Shown here: one piece after another, positions 1 to 11,200 of the stretch
Layout of the letters: each line of letters begins with the position of its first letter
How positions within the stretch are numbered: position 1 is the first letter of the stretch
NCBI RefSeq assembly: GCF_038443385.1
Contig: NZ_CP151726.1
Location: 6,572,001-6,636,000 of the forward strand
DNA length: 64,000 bases
DNA from: Stieleria varia
GTDB lineage: Bacteria > Planctomycetota > Planctomycetia > Pirellulales > Pirellulaceae
Reading direction: 5' to 3'
Made by a program: the position numbers and the translations under genes
Notes under the pieces: generated by a model
The model's input: the letters and a program-made list of their open reading frames with translations, nothing else
What the model was told of the DNA's origin: nothing
The model's database searches: none

Positions 1-2
1 TT

Positions 3-1370
3 GCCGTCCTATCGTTTGATGATCAGTACTCAAGTGACATCGAAAGCGGGATTCCGCTGGGCGATCGTGATATGACCGCGGGCGAAAGGATAGCGGCAAC
101 ACTAGTCAATGAGCTTTCACGAATCGACCAGATCGGTGTCCTGCCGTTTCGTCCGATGAAGATCAGTCCCGGTGACAGCTACCAGAGTTTGGGTGACAAA
201 CTAAAGGTCGATGCCTTTGTCGCTGGCTCGATTCGCCAAAATGCCGGTACCGACCAGGGTTTTGTGGAAGTCACGCTACAGATCATTTCCTCGAAATCTG
301 GCAATCAGCTTTGGAGCGAAACGCTTCGACGTCCCGCCGATGACTGCATGCTGAAACATTCCGGATTGGCCGGAGAGATCGCACAACGAATTGGCAAACG
401 CCTGACGGCCACTGTGAATCAACCCTCACCGCCCTCGCGGGAGCTCTACAACTGCTATGTCGACGGGAAAGCCAGAGCGGATATCGAGAGTGTCGCTGGA
501 CTTCGGCAGTCGTTGATGTGTTTTCAACAAGCGCACGACGCGGCACCGGACTCGGTCGATCCACTCGCGGCCATCGTGACCACCTCGCTGACACTTGCTT
601 CGCAGAGTAGCCAAAGCGAAGCGAACGAATACATGCAGACCGCATTGGTGAACTTGCAAAAAGCCATACAGCTAAAACAAGAGACCGTCGAGTTGCAATT
701 GGCAAAGGGAGCGTGGGAATGGCAAAAGCTGAAACACTTTGACGAAGCCGAAAAGATCCTCGGCGAATTGTCGCGTCGCCAGCCCTACCATTGGCAAGTT
801 CAACATCAATACGGACTGTTGTTGGCGGCATTGAGTGAAGACACATTGGCACGCAAGCATCTGCAGGACGCTGCGTTACTCAATTCGATGTCGCTGGCAG
901 TCAAAGTCGATCGCAGACGCCTGGACTGGTTTCGTGGATATGACGTTGAGGCGCTCAGCGGCACGAAGACTTATCTCGACTTGGGTACCTCCGACGCGGG
1001 CAAATCCGACATCGGCAAATCCGACGCACTGGCTCGTGGGTTGATGGTCGACATCCTGGAGCAACAGGGCGACTACGACCGGGCCGGAGAAGTATTGCGA
1101 TGGGAGACGCCAGCGTTGACCGAGGCGGCTTACTACGATCGCCGCTCCGAGTCACTTAAAGAGACTCCGTACGGCCTATTCGGCGATCGGCTCAACCAAG
1201 TCATCTTGGACACGCGGCGGGGCAAAGAACTCACCGCGGCAGACCTGGAGGATTTGCAACTTGGTCCATTTCCGATGTTTCCGTTGCTTTTCGCCCGTCA
1301 CCCGGCCTTTGCCCCAGCCCGATTGCTGCCCGAAGCAAAGCAGTATTTGCCAAACCCCCATGCCGTTTGA
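3..1370 (+). CDS. TolB/FlgO-like domain plus TPR protein, C-terminal part (5' end outside window)
   Basis: The reading frame is open from the first bases of the window. An ATG lies at 72, but the codons before it read as coding (A-V-L-S-F-D-D-Q-Y), so the true start is upstream. Residues 1-140 follow the pattern of TolB amino-terminal/FlgO-like domains: an 'AVLSF..' strand, 'AATLVNELSRIDQIGVLPF', 'KVDAFVAGSIR', then 'VTLQIISSKSGNQLWSE'. After it, 'LYNCYVDGKARAD' and helix pairs resemble TPR repeats to the end. In planctomycetes and related bacteria this pairing commonly forms the C-terminal half of membrane Ser/Thr kinases, or of CadC-like regulators, where it senses or docks partners. I infer the kinase version because the other two giant genes here also follow kinase genes, but no kinase residue lies inside the window. 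A short in-frame duplication (GKSD-IGKSD) lies near 1005-1030. Confidence 0.75.
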   Translation, partial: AVLSFDDQYSSDIESGIPLGDRDMTAGERIAATLVNELSRIDQIGVLPFRPMKISPGDSYQSLGDKLKVDAFVAGSIRQNAGTDQGFVEVTLQIISSKSGNQLWSETLRRPADDCMLKHSGLAGEIAQRIGKRLTATVNQPSPPSRELYNCYVDGKARADIESVAGLRQSLMCFQQAHDAAPDSVDPLAAIVTTSLTLASQSSQSEANEYMQTALVNLQKAIQLKQETVELQLAKGAWEWQKLKHFDEAEKILGELSRRQPYHWQVQHQYGLLLAALSEDTLARKHLQDAALLNSMSLAVKVDRRRLDWFRGYDVEALSGTKTYLDLGTSDAGKSDIGKSDALARGLMVDILEQQGDYDRAGEVLRWETPALTEAAYYDRRSESLKETPYGLFGDRLNQVILDTRRGKELTAADLEDLQLGPFPMFPLLFARHPAFAPARLLPEAKQYLPNPHAV

Positions 1371-2216
1371 CGCAGACACGCCACAGCGAATTCGAAAAAG
1401 CGGCGAATGCGGAAAACAACGAGCAGTATTATTTCGTGTTGGCAGCTAAACATCTCCGGAGAATCAACTATTCTGTGTGCGTGGCCTTCGCCACTTCGGG
1501 GCTTCGTATTCCCACAGGGTCTCAGTTGAAGGACTCCTTGACGATGTATTCACGTTTCGACTCAAACGCCTTGTGGACCTATTTCTCTCTTTGCCGAATT
1601 AACGCCCGTTCGTAACTTGCGTTGCTTTCGTGCGGTACGCAATTCCTGTGAGCCGAAGGCGCTAGCCACGGGCTTCGCAGGGTTGGATCGTTACCTCAAG
1701 GCCCGCGGCTAGCGGGCTGTTGATTTAATCGAAATTGGGAACGCAAGGGTGAGCCGTGGGCCGTAAGGCACCGGGCAATGCGGTAGGCCCGGCCGCTTAC
1801 GCGTCGCGGCTCACTAAATCAACGGCCCGCTAGCGCCGTCGGCTCACTAGATCAACCGTCCACTAGCACGGACGATTCATCAGTCTCAAACGTACTCGCG
1901 TCCACATTCTAACGCATTTGCGTGACCTCCGGGCAATATCGCGTTCTGGCTGATGCCAAAAATGCGTCCAGTTGTTCGCAACGCAATTCTCCAGTGAGAG
2001 TTTGACGCAATCATGACCGGCTTGGTTCCGTCACCTGAACCAATATCCGGACTTTCACTTTGGTGGGCCGTTTCGCGTACATGTCTGTTCCTGCGCAATT
2101 CAGTGCGAGGCTCCAGACACGTTACACACTCAATGGCTCACCTTCTCTTTTGGGGTGAACTGCAGCGCTCACTCGTTCCCACCTTCACGTGTTCCCACCA
2201 GCCGACACGATTTGTC
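1371..2216. other. non-coding region upstream of giant gene 1
   Basis: These 846 bases lie between the TPR gene and the chosen start of giant gene 1. The middle holds a nested palindromic repeat, listed separately. I see no convincing gene. A TTG-started frame at 1367-1615 has no recognisable motif. The giant-gene frame stays open back to an ATG at 2013, but those 68 extra codons do not look like a leader. The promoter of giant gene 1 presumably lies here; I could not pick out -35/-10 elements. Confidence 0.6.
1649..1850. repeat. nested inverted-repeat (REP/MITE-like) element
   Basis: An outer pair of arms, 1704-1727 and 1816-1839, are near-perfect reverse complements sharing the core CTAGCGGGC/GCCCGCTAG and TTGATTTA/TAAATCAA. 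Inside them a second pair, 1749-1767 and 1796-1814 (GTGAGCCG... and ...CGGCTCAC), also matches. A further related unit with a CGCTAGCC core lies at 1650-1672, and another GCTAGCGCCG..GGCTCAC unit follows at 1829-1845. The whole could fold into a long double hairpin. GC-rich units of the type 'CGGCTAGCGCCG' recur between genes in Rhodopirellula-type genomes. It may be an immobile interspersed repeat or a small non-autonomous element; no transposase is present. Confidence 0.75.
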
Positions 2217-5200
2217 ATGCCGATCCCAAATTATTTCCGTCGTGCCACATCAACAGACAAACACCGTCAGCGACGACGTCAAGTCACACGTTTGGCATCC
2301 CGACGGAGCCTTGTCGAGACTCTGGAACAGCGTCATCTGCTGGCCGCCAATCCGCTCAGCGCGGGTGAGTCAGCCGCACTCCGCGATACCGTCGCGGCAA
2401 TCGAAAGCTTTGGCAATCGTTTGGACCAATTCGGCGACTTCGCAAACTCACTCCCAATGATCGATTTCACGATCGGTGAGCAAGTTAATATCGGTGGCGT
2501 TTTTCAAGAATCGTTTGTTGCCCCGATTCAAAGTCTGTTATCGGGCAACAATGCGACCCAAGAAAACCTGACCACCAGCCTCAACACGTTGTTGGGAACG
2601 TTACCCAACGTGACGGGAACGGTGACGCCGAATATCACGGCGACGGAATTCAGCTACACGATCGATGCCAGTTACGAACGATCGATCACGACCGAGTTTG
2701 AACTCGCGAAGTACTTTCCCAATAGCTTGATCACGATCGCGGACACGTTGGAGGCGGAACTCAAGTACACGCTTGATTTCAACATCACGTTTGGATTTGA
2801 TCGAACGACGACCACGGCCTCGGCAGGATCGTTTGTCAGTTTCAGTGACGACGCAAATGAAAACAAACTGACGGCGGAGCTAACTTTTTCGCCCAACGTG
2901 GCACCGCTGGCCGCCAACCTGGGAATCCTTGGCATCACCCTGGAGGATCCCACGGCGACGATCTCGTTGATGGCATCGTTCGACACCATCGATCAGCCGG
3001 GCATGCAAGCAGGTAGAGTCACTCCTGCACAACTTTTGTCGACTGATCTTTCGTCTCTGATCACGATCACGACCCCCAATGCTCCCGACAACGAGTTCAC
3101 GCTGGAGTTGGATGTCAAAACGACGCTTTCGGGGGCCGACAACGGGACGGCTAAGATCTCCGTAACGGACAGTGACTTGTTCGACACCACCGCGCCGACT
3201 TTCTCGGTCGATGTCGGCGAGCTCGCGAGCTTCCGCGCGCTCTCGACGACCGGCTTGCTCTCAGCACTCCAACAAGCCGGCAACACGCTCGGATCGCTCA
3301 AAGCGTTTGAGACAGACATTCCCTTCACCAAAGGAAAGAAGCTTAGCGAAGCGGTCGATCTGGCTGACGCGTTCGAATCCGAGGTAATCGCGCCGGCGAC
3401 AGACTCCGAAGTCGAAGGTCAGCCCGGCTTCACGAGCTTGCAAGATTTTGTCGACAAGGTGGCTGACAAAGTCGAGTTTGTGATCCCACCGGACGCGATC
3501 AACGAAATCATCTTGGACTTTTCGTTCCTGCATGTATTTGACATCGCCTCGTTTGGGATGGATTTCGGCTCCGGTCTCGGAGATCTGAATGGATTTGAAC
3601 TCGACGCCAGTACCAGCCTCAATGTCAGCGCGGACGTCGGCGCGGACTTTCAGTTGGGCATCAAGCTCACTCAACCGGGCGCCAACTTCGGTTTCGGTGA
3701 CAGCACTTTGCTCAGCTCCCTTTTAGGAGGCAATGGAATTCCGTCGGTCGCTGGCATGGCGGACTTTAAAGTCACGCTGCGCGACGGCCAAAGCAAAGAG
3801 ATCGACTTGACGTCCGTCTTGACCATTGGAGACCTCAAGACAGCGCTGAGTTCGGGTAACTTGTCCGAGTTGCAGATCGGCTTTCAGACCTCTACTGATC
3901 CGATCACGGGCGATGAGTTTAACGAAGGATTGAAGCTGATCGATCCGACGACGGGCACGGAAAACAGCAGACTCAAAATCGAGATGCTCAACGGCTCATT
4001 GGCGGCAGCGTCCCTGGGGCTTTTGGGAGTCGGCACCGAAGGAATCTTTGTCGGTGAGGATGGCAAGATTGACGACGAGATTCATGGGATGATCACCGGC
4101 GCTTTGCACGGAGAAAGCATCGCGGACAACCTGTACATCAAACAACGCGAAGAAAATAGCGTGTTGCTGCCGATGTTCTCGGCGGGCGTTCAACTGACCG
4201 CTGACATCAACGGTTCGGCGCAGCTCGGATTCCTGGAGTTGGGCATCCAAGACGCGACAGCCGTGGGGCTTGTCACGGTGGATTTCACCCCGCCAGACCC
4301 AGACGCTAGTGGTGAGATCACCGGCGCGGAGATCATTGATCTTGCCGGTTCACTGGGCAATGAAATCATCGCTCCCAAGGCAATCGATTTCGATCAAGCG
4401 AGCGACTACAGCAGCAACGTGGAGATTGCCTTTGAACTGACCAATGACACTTCGCCAACACTGAACATCCCCTTCACGGTTCCCTCCGCATCAGACGCCG
4501 ATGACGTCGAGACGATCGTTCGCGCGATGAACGACAGTTTGAGTGGCTCATCCGACCCCAACGCGTCGCGTGTGCGTGTCGGTAGTGCGATGGGAATGCT
4601 GACGTTTACACTGCTGGATCGAACCGACATCCGCAAGATGACCGTCAAGGGAGGCGGGGCGGACCAGAATGTCGTGCTGCTGGGCTTGAGCGAAGACACG
4701 TCCATTTTCGTGCTGCGACCAGAACTGAAAGGCTCGGCTCACTTCGACATCCCCTACTCGATCGGGCTCAGCTTGGGCGGCCTGACGCTGCCGGGCGAAC
4801 AACGGTTTGAATTCGATGTTCCGGATCTGTTCCACGTTGATTTGGCACTCCCCGGTTCGCTGGACCTCGACTTGTCGGGCATCGGAGATCAGCTCGATCG
4901 CTTACGAAATCTCGACGCGTCGGATGTTTTCGATGCGATCAAGGGCGCGTTTGATTTACTGAAGGGACTGGAGGGCTTTCAAGACGCTGCGTTTTTGAAT
5001 GAGCCGCTGCCGCTGCTGGACACCGACCTCCGTTCGGTTTTGGATCTGGCGGTGACGTTCGGCGATTTTCTGACACAGTTGGACGCCAGCCCAGTCACCG
5101 GCATGGGACAGATCGACGATCACTTGGAGTCGCTGTTGGGAGTCACCAACGACGATGCGGTGCAACTGTCGCTGGACACGTCCGGGGCGAATCCAGCGTT

Positions 5201-8200
5201 GAGGATTGATTTGTTGCTGACGGTCGGTGCAGGTGGACTTGGATTCGGCAGTGTGGCTCCGCTGCAATTTCAAACGCCGGTCAGTATCGATTTGGCGGAC
5301 CTGGGTTCGAGCGAGTTTTCGAATTTGATCGACGCCAAGGGATCCGCTGCTTTAAACTTGCACGGACTGGCAGAGCTGAACGTGTCGCTGGGGATCGAGC
5401 TGCCCGACAGTGGATCGCCGATCCCGTTCTTGTATGACTACGACGATGTCAGCGACACCGGAACGAACTTGGCATTGTTAGTCAAAGCGAACGCGTCGGA
5501 GATCGAGTTCAATGTTGCAATTGGACCGATCGGCGCATCCGTCGTTCAACATCCTGGGCAATCGCTGGCCTTCAGTGGAAACGCGGGTCCGGGCAACGAG
5601 TACGCGCGATTCGCGATCGAATTGACCGATGTTCCGACAGGCGACGATGGACGGCACTTTTTCAGCGAGTTGGCGTTGACCGGTCCAAACGGTTTGTCTC
5701 GCGACGACTTTGATTTCGCCGGTGCCGGTAGCGTGACCTTCAACGCCGACTTGGACTTCGCCGGTCTACCGACGTTCCCGGTCGCCTTTGCACTCAACGA
5801 CATCGGTGCTCTGACTCAGCCGGGTGGACTGCAGCCGAGTGATTTTGTTTTCACGATCAATGGTACAACCGCCGACGCAGCGTTGGGCAGCGTGAAAGAC
5901 ATTCTTGCGGGTGATTTTGACCTGCTGTCCTTCGTCGGCGGCTGGGACGGTGCGTTTGACTTGATCATCGACGCGATGGAGGGCGAAGTGTTCGGGTTGG
6001 AGTTGCCATTCATCGGCGACAAACTGAAAGACCAAGCAGACTTTTTGAGGCAAATCAAAGACAGCGTCTCGGCCAATTTGGGCGACAACGTTGCCAATGA
6101 AGAAGGCGGGCTATTCACCGAGATCTTTGACGACATCCGCCAAGACATCTTGGACGGCATCGGTCCCGGCGGTATCAACTTGCTGAAGGATCTGACGGGC
6201 GACGGTGCGGTCACCATCGATGATGTCGTGATCGATCTGATTCAACCTGGTCCCGGTGTCGAATTTGAAATGCTGATCGGCAGTGACCTGGGCAAACTTC
6301 ATTTGCCTATTGGTTTTGATCTGGGCATCCCCGGTTTGGCTTTGGAGATCGACGCAGAGGTGGAAGCAAGCCTCGGGTTTGAGTTCGGCCTCAAAATGGG
6401 CGTCGACCTGGACCATGGATTCTTCATCGACACCAACGCCAGTTTCTTGGAAGTGTATGTCGATGTTGCGATTCCGAATCTGAACGCAACGGGTGAATTG
6501 GGCTTTTTGAGAGTCGATGCGAACCTGTTGGCCGACGATGGCAAGCAAGCTCAGGCGGTAGCGTTGGTCGCTAAAAATCAGTTGGAAAGTTCGCAGTTTC
6601 TGATCACCAGCAAGGCGCGGGGCAGCCAGTCGAATTTCGATGTTCGGCTTGTCGATGACGACGGCACGGGAACGACCTTTGCATTCAACGCGTCCGACCG
6701 ATCACTCACCTTGGAAGTCACCGCCGCGACGACCGCACAAGATCTGGTGGCTTTGATCGGTAACGAACCAACGCTTTCAGCTCACTTCAGCGCCGCCTTG
6801 GTCGGCACAGGTGCTGGAATCGTCGATTCTAATCAGCGTGCGCTGGGCGTCGCAAACAGTTTCGTCGGTCAGTTCACCGTCGACCTGATCGATCCCGCGC
6901 TCGACGGTCCCGCAGACGGCTTGTTGTCTTTCAACGAGATCGTTGCAGTCGACTCGTTTGACGAAGTCTTGCAGATCGGTGTGCTGGCCTCCGCCGCATT
7001 GGACATGCACTTGTACGCTGGTTTTGGGGTCAGTGCGAATTTCCCCAGCATCACCACGGAGATGAGTGTCGATTGGGAATTCGAACTCGGCGACAACGTG
7101 ATGCTGCCGACGGTTCACTTCGTCAACATCGAGTTAGCAATAGGTGAATTTCTGTCTGGTTTCGCGGGCGGATTGTTCGAGCAAGTCGACTCGGTGCTGG
7201 CGCCGGTTCGCCCGATCATCAATTTCCTCAGCCAAGAGGTGCCGGTGGTTTCGCAACTGACCGGAGGACCGGTGACGATTCTGGATTTGATTCGCTTGCA
7301 AGGCGGACCGGTTGCCAAAGCGGTTTCGTTCATCGAAGCGGTCCAGAAGCTCGACAACATCATCTCCAATATCCCGGATTTGGGTGACTCGAAGCTGCCG
7401 ATCGGCAATGCAACGTTTGACCCGAACAAAGAATTCGACCAATTCACGATCGACGGTGGTCTGGTCAACGCGTTTGCGGCGATGAAGAGCGCGTTCACGA
7501 CGGTGGCCCCCGCCCAAGGCGGTTTCGATCCGAACAATTTTCTTTCCAGCGACGAGGACTTGGAAAACACGGGCGACGACAAGCTGAAGCTAGGTTTTCC
7601 GATCCTCAGTCCCGCCAACATTCTGGGATTGTTTGGTGGCGAAGTTGTGGATCTGTTCACGTTGGAACTGCCGACGTTGTCTTTGGACGCAAGCATCAAG
7701 AAGTATTTTCCGTTGCCGCCGTTCCCGATCGTCGGAGTCGAACTGGCGGGAAATTTCGAAGCCAAGGCAGACTTTGCATTCGGTTTTGACACGCTGGGAA
7801 TTGAACAGTTCAAACAGTCGGGCGATTTCGAGGACGTCATCAACGGGTTCTACGTCTTTGATCATGAGAACGCCGATGGCAGCGGCGAAGACATCCCGGA
7901 AGTCGTCCTGAGTGCCTCGGTCACGGCCGCGGCAGCACTCAACGCGGGCATTCTCAGCGCCAGCGTGGGCGGAGGTATCTTTGCCAACGTCGATTTCAAT
8001 CTTTACGACGGTGACGATGACGGCAAGATTCGACTCGTCGAGTTGCTCGACAGCGTGCTGTTGGGGCCGATCCATATCTTTGATGTCAGTGGCAGCTTCG
8101 ATGCCAAGTTGTTTGCAACGGTGACGATCGATCTTGGGTTCTTTGAGATCGATAAAAACTTTGACATCGCCACGGTCAATCTGTTCAAGTTTGACCTCCC

Positions 8201-11200
8201 TCGTCCGGACACGAGCGCTGCACCTTTGGCGGAACTGCAAGGTTCAAACTTGGTGCTCAATATCGGTTCTCGCGCCGGTTTGCGTGACTCAACGGGTTTG
8301 CTGGGAATAGGAAATGAGCAAGCGGTGGACTATCGACTTTTCGCGGGCCCGGATCCCGGCGACATCTTGGTGGAATCGTTCGGTCGATCACAGCTCTACA
8401 AGAACGTCACGCAGATCACAGGTACCGCTGGACGCTTCGACGACACGATCATCGTCAGCGAAGACATCACCATTCCGGTCACACTCGATGGCGGTGCTGG
8501 CAACGACTTGATCATCGGTGGCAGCGGAAACGACGTTCTGATCGGCGGGCTTGGATTGGATGAGCTGCGCGGTGGACTCGGTAACGATCTGCTCAGCGGT
8601 GGTGCAGGACGCGACAACCTGATGGGTGAAAGCGGCGATGACGAACTGCTCGGCGGAGACGACGCGGATGTTCTATCGGGAGGCGACGGTGAAGACATTC
8701 TTAAAGGCGAAGCCGGAGACGATACGTTGCATGGCGGTCGTGATGACGACTTCATCTCGGGCGGCGCGGGGAAAGATTCGATCTTCGGCGATGGCGGCGG
8801 AGACACGATCCAGGGCGGCGATGATGACGACACGATCCAAGGTGGAGACGGTGGAGACACCATTGATGCCGGCGGCGGGAATGATATGGTCTTTGGCAAC
8901 TCCGGCAACGACATCATTCATGCAGGACTTGGCAACGACGTTGTCTTTGGCGGCGTCGGTAGCGATTTGATTTATGGCGATGAGGGCGACGACCAACTCT
9001 TTGGTGAAAACAGCCGTGATGTGATCTACGGTGGTCCGGGCAACGACTTGATCGAAGGCGGCGCGGCATCGGATGACTTGTACGGCGGCATTGGCGATGA
9101 CCGATTGTTCGCCAACACGAGCGACACGAGCGTGGTCGATGAAGCCAGCCACCTGTTGGTCGGCGGCGGCGGCAACGACTTGATCTCGGCTGCCTTCCCT
9201 TCTTGCAGTATCACGGAATTCGATTGCTCATTCGACAACGTTATCTTTGGTGATGGCGTCAATGATGAACTGGGTTCCGTCGATGCGACTCTGGATGGTG
9301 ACGATATCATTCGCACCGGTGACGGCAATGACACGATCACCGCTGGCGGAGGCGATGACCAAGTCTACGCCTCGCTGGGAATCGATTTGACCGCCGCTGA
9401 CATCGACTGGGTGGATGCCGGGACCGGCAATGACATCGTCCACACCGGTCATGGCAATGACTACATCATCGGCGGCTACGGTGACGACGAGTTGTTTGGT
9501 GGAGTCGGCAGCGACGTCATTTGGGGCGGATTTGCTGTGGAAGGCATCACGGCAGATGATTTCAATCGTGGGGAAAACGAAGACCCAGCGCTGATCGAGC
9601 AATTCTTTGAACTTCCCCCTCGATACTTGCAAGCCGAAGCCAGCTATCCGACCGGCTACGTGCCTCCCTTGATCACGCCACGGTTCGCTATGGGGCGTTC
9701 GGTCGATGGTGTCGAAGGTGATGGAGATGACAAAATCGAAGGTGGTCTGGGGATCGACTTCCTGTTCGGTGGAGCTGGCGTCGACGTGATTCTCGGCGGC
9801 GATGATTCGGATTACATCGACGCGGGAGCCGGACACGACATCAACGTCCGAGGTGGCGATGGTGACGATGTCGTCCGCGGTGGTGCTAACAACGACGAAC
9901 TGCACGGCGACGCGGGCATCGACCAGATCATCGGCGACGGTGGGGACGATAGGCTGTACGGAGATTCGGGAACGGCAGGCATCCAACTCGGACAACGTTT
10001 GTTCGGCGGCGACGGCGGTGATGTCTTGTACGCGTACGCAGACGGAATCAATCAGAACAGCAGTCAAAATGCTCTGGACGGCGACCAACTTTTTGGCGAC
10101 GCCGACGGTGACACGCTGTACGGCAGCTTGCGCAAAGAATGGTTGTTCGGCGGCGCGGGCAAGGACTTGCTGATCGGCGACTACTTGCGCGGTAGCGATT
10201 ACCGCCGCAACACCGCTGCGGACACGACCGGCGCCGACGACCGGATGTTTGGTGACTCAGGCGAAGACAAATTGTTCGGGGGCGGCGGCAACGATGAAAT
10301 GTGGGGCGGCGGCGATTCAGATTATTTCGACGGACAAGCCGGCAACGACACACAGTACGGCGGTAGCGGCAATGACCTGTTCATCGTCTCGGCGATGCGT
10401 GTCGGTCAGGAAGGAGTCGATGTCATCGACGGTCACTATGGCAATTCAGTCCAAGGTGACTCGCTGGACGATTCGACCGATGTGCTCGTCATCAACGGAT
10501 CGGAAAATCACGACATCATCGGTCTGAGCCAAGAAAAGCCCGGGACGGGGAACCGGTTGCGAATCGACTACAAGTCCGGCGTCGCAGTGAGCCGACCGAT
10601 CTACGTGGATTGGCTCAACTCGGCCGGACAACCGTTGGTGGAGCAGTTCCAGATCGCGGGTCTGGCAGGCGATGATGTAATCGGATTCGCGGGCGTGCAT
10701 CCCAATCTGCTGCCATTGGTGGAACCCGCTATTTCTGATCCGCTGGATTTGTCGCTGTTCGTCAGTCGCAGCAGTGAAGCCGTCGCGACGATCGAGGGCA
10801 ACAGCGGCAACGACACGATCATCGGTTCGATCGCGGGCGATTTGATCAACGGCGGTCCCGGCAGCGACACGTTATACGGTTTCGCCGGAGACGACAGCCT
10901 CAGCGGTGACAACCTGGATGGGTTCATCGGTGACCACGACGTGATGTTTGCCGGTCAAGGCAACGACGATCTGATCGGCGGTCAAGGCAGCAACGAAATG
11001 TACGCATGGTCGCTGCGTCCGTACTTGGGAACGCTGGCCGATTTCAAAAACAACGGACCGGATTCCAGCTTCGGCGTTTTCATCGATGAAAGCGGAACGG
11101 TTTTGGGAACGGACTTGAACGGCAACGGCAATCTGGACGTGCTCAACGGCCTCGGACAGCCCGTTGATATCCTGGATGAAAACAACCAACCGATCCCTGC

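Noticed and set aside
1367..1615. 82-codon plus-strand frame from TTG overlapping the end of the TPR gene
   Set aside because: No homology signal or ribosome site, and it runs towards the palindromic repeat region; composition looks non-coding.
2013..2216. Upstream ATG extension of giant gene 1
   Set aside because: Adds 68 residues without leader character before the Arg-rich LEPR-XLL-like start; giants 2 and 3 begin directly with that leader.
9228..10088. 286-codon open frame on the minus strand inside the RTX region
   Set aside because: Antisense to a clear RTX coding region. The GGC/GAC-rich repeat DNA lacks stops in this frame, and the product (Val/Ala/Asp-rich, 'VVAATDQ'-like) has no family look. 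The similar 290-codon frame at 40519-41391 arises the same way.
8487..10385. Regular DNA repeats that might be read as a CRISPR array
   Set aside because: The period is 27 bases, in frame, and encodes GGxGxDxLx turns with no spacers; no cas genes are near.
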